From the NCBI RefSeq assembly GCF_963975345.1, contig NZ_CAXBGE010000006.1, forward strand, positions 124,001 through 188,000: a DNA stretch of 64,000 nt, in the 5' to 3' direction. Source of the stretch: Maricaulis sp963975345 (GTDB lineage Bacteria; Pseudomonadota; Alphaproteobacteria; Caulobacterales; Maricaulaceae). The notes below the pieces were generated by a model. It worked only from the letters and a program-made list of their open reading frames with translations, did no database searches and was not told where the DNA came from. Position 1 is the stretch's first letter, and each line of letters begins with the position of its first letter. Below are positions 62,696 through 64,000 of the stretch, one piece after another. The position numbers and the translations under genes were made by a program.

Positions 62696-62709
62696 TATAC
62701 TGTGTCCCC
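62686..62709. repeat. 24-bp perfect palindrome, copy 1 (REP-like)
   Basis: GGGGACACAGTA followed at once by its exact reverse complement. The identical sequence recurs at 63416, so the two copies bracket the SRPBCC lipoprotein gene. Palindromes of this type are known as REP-like elements, often mobilised by REP-associated tyrosine transposases (RAYTs). No transposase is seen here. Confidence 0.85.
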
Positions 62710-62715
62710 GGGTCC

Positions 62716-63297
62716 CTATTCCGCCAGCTTGGCGCTGATGCCGGCGAAACCGGCTTCGTAAATCCCTGCCAGGGCCGCGGCCGCGGCATCGTCCATGCCT
62801 TCTGGTGTGGTGTAATGGCTGGACCATGTGACGGTCGAGACGCCGGTTGTGGTCTCGTCGACGCTGATGGTCGCGACATAATCGATCACGGGCAGTGGGC
62901 TGGAGATAATGGCGTAGGAATAGGTGTGGGCGTCGTCATCGCGGGTGGTTTCGCGCTCGTTGAAGGTCGCCGAACCGTCGGCGGTGACGATGGTGCGGGT
63001 GCCGTCATCGCCGATTGTGCAGCTGCCGACGACCGGATGCCAGTCGGGCAGCGAGCAGAACGGGCCGATCAGGGCCCAGACGGTGTGGGCGTCGGCATTG
63101 ACTGTGACGCTGCGTGACAGGGTCGGTGCGGCGGTCTCGGCTGTAGCTTCGCTGGCCGGGGCGGCGGCGGGTGCGGCCTCCATTTCGGCGGGTGCGGCAG
63201 CGGGCGCTTCGGGAGCGCTGGCGTCAGGTGCGCTGCAGGCGCCCAGCACGAGGGCGGCGCCGAGGCCGAGCAGTGATGTGTTGAGAAGATGAGTCAT
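62716..63297 (-). CDS. SRPBCC-fold lipoprotein between two palindromes
   Basis: A 193-residue lipoprotein. LLNTSLLGLGAALVLGACSA has the lipobox LGAC. An Ala/Pro/Glu-rich linker (about 25-60) follows. The remaining 130 residues fit the SRPBCC (START/polyketide cyclase-like) fold: SRSVTVNADAHTVWALIGPFCSLPDWHPVVG, YSYAIISSPLPVIDYVATISVD and the ending GIYEAGFAGISAKLAE. Such domains bind hydrophobic ligands. The start is at the ATG at 63297. It sits between hslV and the accessory gene. Confidence 0.8.
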   Translation of the reverse strand: MTHLLNTSLLGLGAALVLGACSAPDASAPEAPAAAPAEMEAAPAAAPASEATAETAAPTLSRSVTVNADAHTVWALIGPFCSLPDWHPVVGSCTIGDDGTRTIVTADGSATFNERETTRDDDAHTYSYAIISSPLPVIDYVATISVDETTTGVSTVTWSSHYTTPEGMDDAAAAALAGIYEAGFAGISAKLAE

Positions 63298-63415
63298 AGC
63301 AGTATCGGCGACCGGAACGGCGCCCCCCCATTTGTGAAATTGAACGAGGGGCGAGGCTAGCATTTTGCTCGCGTGATGGGGGAATATTTTGGGGGGTGGA
63401 TTGGGGACACAGGGT

Positions 63416-63439
63416 GGGGACACAGTATACTGTGTCCCC
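63416..63439. repeat. 24-bp perfect palindrome, copy 2 (REP-like)
   Basis: The same 24-bp palindrome as at 62686, identical over its full length, in the gap between hslV and the SRPBCC gene. A half copy, GGGGACACAG, lies 13 bp before it at 63403-63412, which points to duplication or slippage during insertion. Confidence 0.85.
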
Positions 63440-63452
63440 ATCGGCCTCGCGC

Positions 63453-64000
63453 CTACTCCCCCGTCAGCGTTTCAATCGTCAGATTCTCATTGGTGTAGAT
63501 GCAGATCTCGGCAGCGATTTTCATCGCTTTGCGGACGATGATTTCCGGGTCGGATTCATAGTCGAGCAGGGCGCGGGCGGCCGAGCTGGCGTAATTGCCG
63601 CCGGAGCCGACGGCGACGACGCCGTGTTCCGGTTCGAGCACATCGCCGGCGCCGGTGAGGACGAAGGTGGCGCTGGTGTCGGCGACGATCAGCATGGCGT
63701 CGAGCTTGCGTAAGTAACGGTCCGTGCGCCAGTCCTTGGCCAGTTCGACGCACGCGCGCGCCAATTGTGAGGGATATTGCTCGAGCTTGGCTTCGAGGCG
63801 TTCGAACAGGGCGAAGGCGTCGGCGGTGGAGCCGGCGAAACCGGCGACGACCTTGCCGTCAGCCAGGCGGCGGACTTTCTTGGCATTGCCCTTCATCACC
63901 GTCGGCCCGAAGGAGACCTGGCCATCACCGGCGAGAACGACGGTCTTGCCCTTGCGCACGGCAAGGATGGTGGTGCCACGCCATTGCGTTGCGTTGGTCG
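63453..64000 (-). CDS. hslV: ATP-dependent protease subunit HslV (start beyond the window)
   Basis: The peptidase partner of HslU. Reading the frame to the right edge gives TNATQWRGTTILAVRKGKTV, in which the first Thr of GTTIL is the N-terminal catalytic nucleophile after processing, followed by VLAGDGQVSFGPTVMKGNAKKVRR and AVGSGGNYASSAARAL. The start codon lies beyond 64000, so the gene is cut by the edge; an internal GTG at 63959 is not the start. It is separated from hslU. Confidence 0.95.
   Translation of the reverse strand, partial: TNATQWRGTTILAVRKGKTVVLAGDGQVSFGPTVMKGNAKKVRRLADGKVVAGFAGSTADAFALFERLEAKLEQYPSQLARACVELAKDWRTDRYLRKLDAMLIVADTSATFVLTGAGDVLEPEHGVVAVGSGGNYASSAARALLDYESDPEIIVRKAMKIAAEICIYTNENLTIETLTGE

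Larger units (their letters stand above)
62357..62715. other. Repeat-rich intergenic region
   Basis: These 359 bases contain no gene I can support. They hold two hairpins with the same stem CCCCGGA/TCCGGGG (62534-62552 and 62595-62622), a 12-bp tandem repeat (62636-62695) and a 24-bp palindrome (62686-62709). The density of repeats suggests a recombination-prone insertion site. Confidence 0.6.

Overview
The window is chromosomal DNA from an alphaproteobacterium of the Caulobacterales/Hyphomonadaceae type, probably Maricaulis or a close relative. The evidence is GC-rich coding, a leuS-lptE-holA / parB-parA-rsmG-mnmG-mnmE / rho-hemJ-hemH-hemE // ppsR-maf-aroE-coaE-dnaQ / secB / Tim44-mltA-Smr / hslU order, a CenR-type regulator, an NtrZ-like protein and parS sites of the TGTTTCACGTGAAACA type. 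This is the origin-proximal layout known from Caulobacter crescentus. The species assignment is an inference.

Regions. 1-10.3 kb holds core metabolism: the end of a glutaminase, an SDR enzyme, pyrF, rsmB, rpe, a translationally linked heparinase II/III-like and CapD/FlaA1-like pair, and purH. 10.4-20.1 kb holds a secreted dienelactone-hydrolase-like protein, the very large NAD-glutamate dehydrogenase, and a minus-strand operon of four overlapping genes (two GNAT-like proteins, an isochorismatase fold with Ser in place of the catalytic Cys, and a small protein). That operon diverges from a LysR regulator followed by an XRE regulator. 20.1-33.7 kb holds tRNA-Gly(GCC), a prolyl-tRNA editing protein, thioredoxin-TPR, Trm112 and DUF971 proteins, a UbiH-type hydroxylase, ftsK, lolA, a probable C-rich-loop sRNA, xth, cenR, an L,D-transpeptidase, yggS and a ThiE-like gene, and an NtrZ-like protein. 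33.8-51.6 kb is the origin-proximal left arm, with leuS, lptE, holA, parAB, three parS sites, tRNA modification genes, rho and haem synthesis. 51.63-52.07 kb, between hemE and ppsR, is the best candidate for the chromosomal replication origin. 52-58.8 kb is the right flank (ppsR to Smr). 58.9-64 kb holds hslU and the 3' part of hslV, separated by about 3.2 kb of accessory DNA. That DNA carries a VOC protein, a lower-GC orphan gene with a hydrophobic C-terminal tail, and an SRPBCC lipoprotein bracketed by two identical 24-bp palindromes, with tandem repeats alongside.

How the parts work together. The origin, parS cluster and ParAB form the replication and segregation centre. MnmE/MnmG and RsmG modify tRNA and rRNA, and HemE/HemH/HemJ make haem. 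FtsK, CenR, LolA, LptE, MltA, the L,D-transpeptidase and SecB serve division and the cell envelope. No rRNA operon, CRISPR array, prophage or complete insertion sequence was seen. The least explained material is the hslU-hslV insertion, the four-gene operon at 16.5-18.6 kb, and the non-coding RNA at 28.0-28.2 kb.
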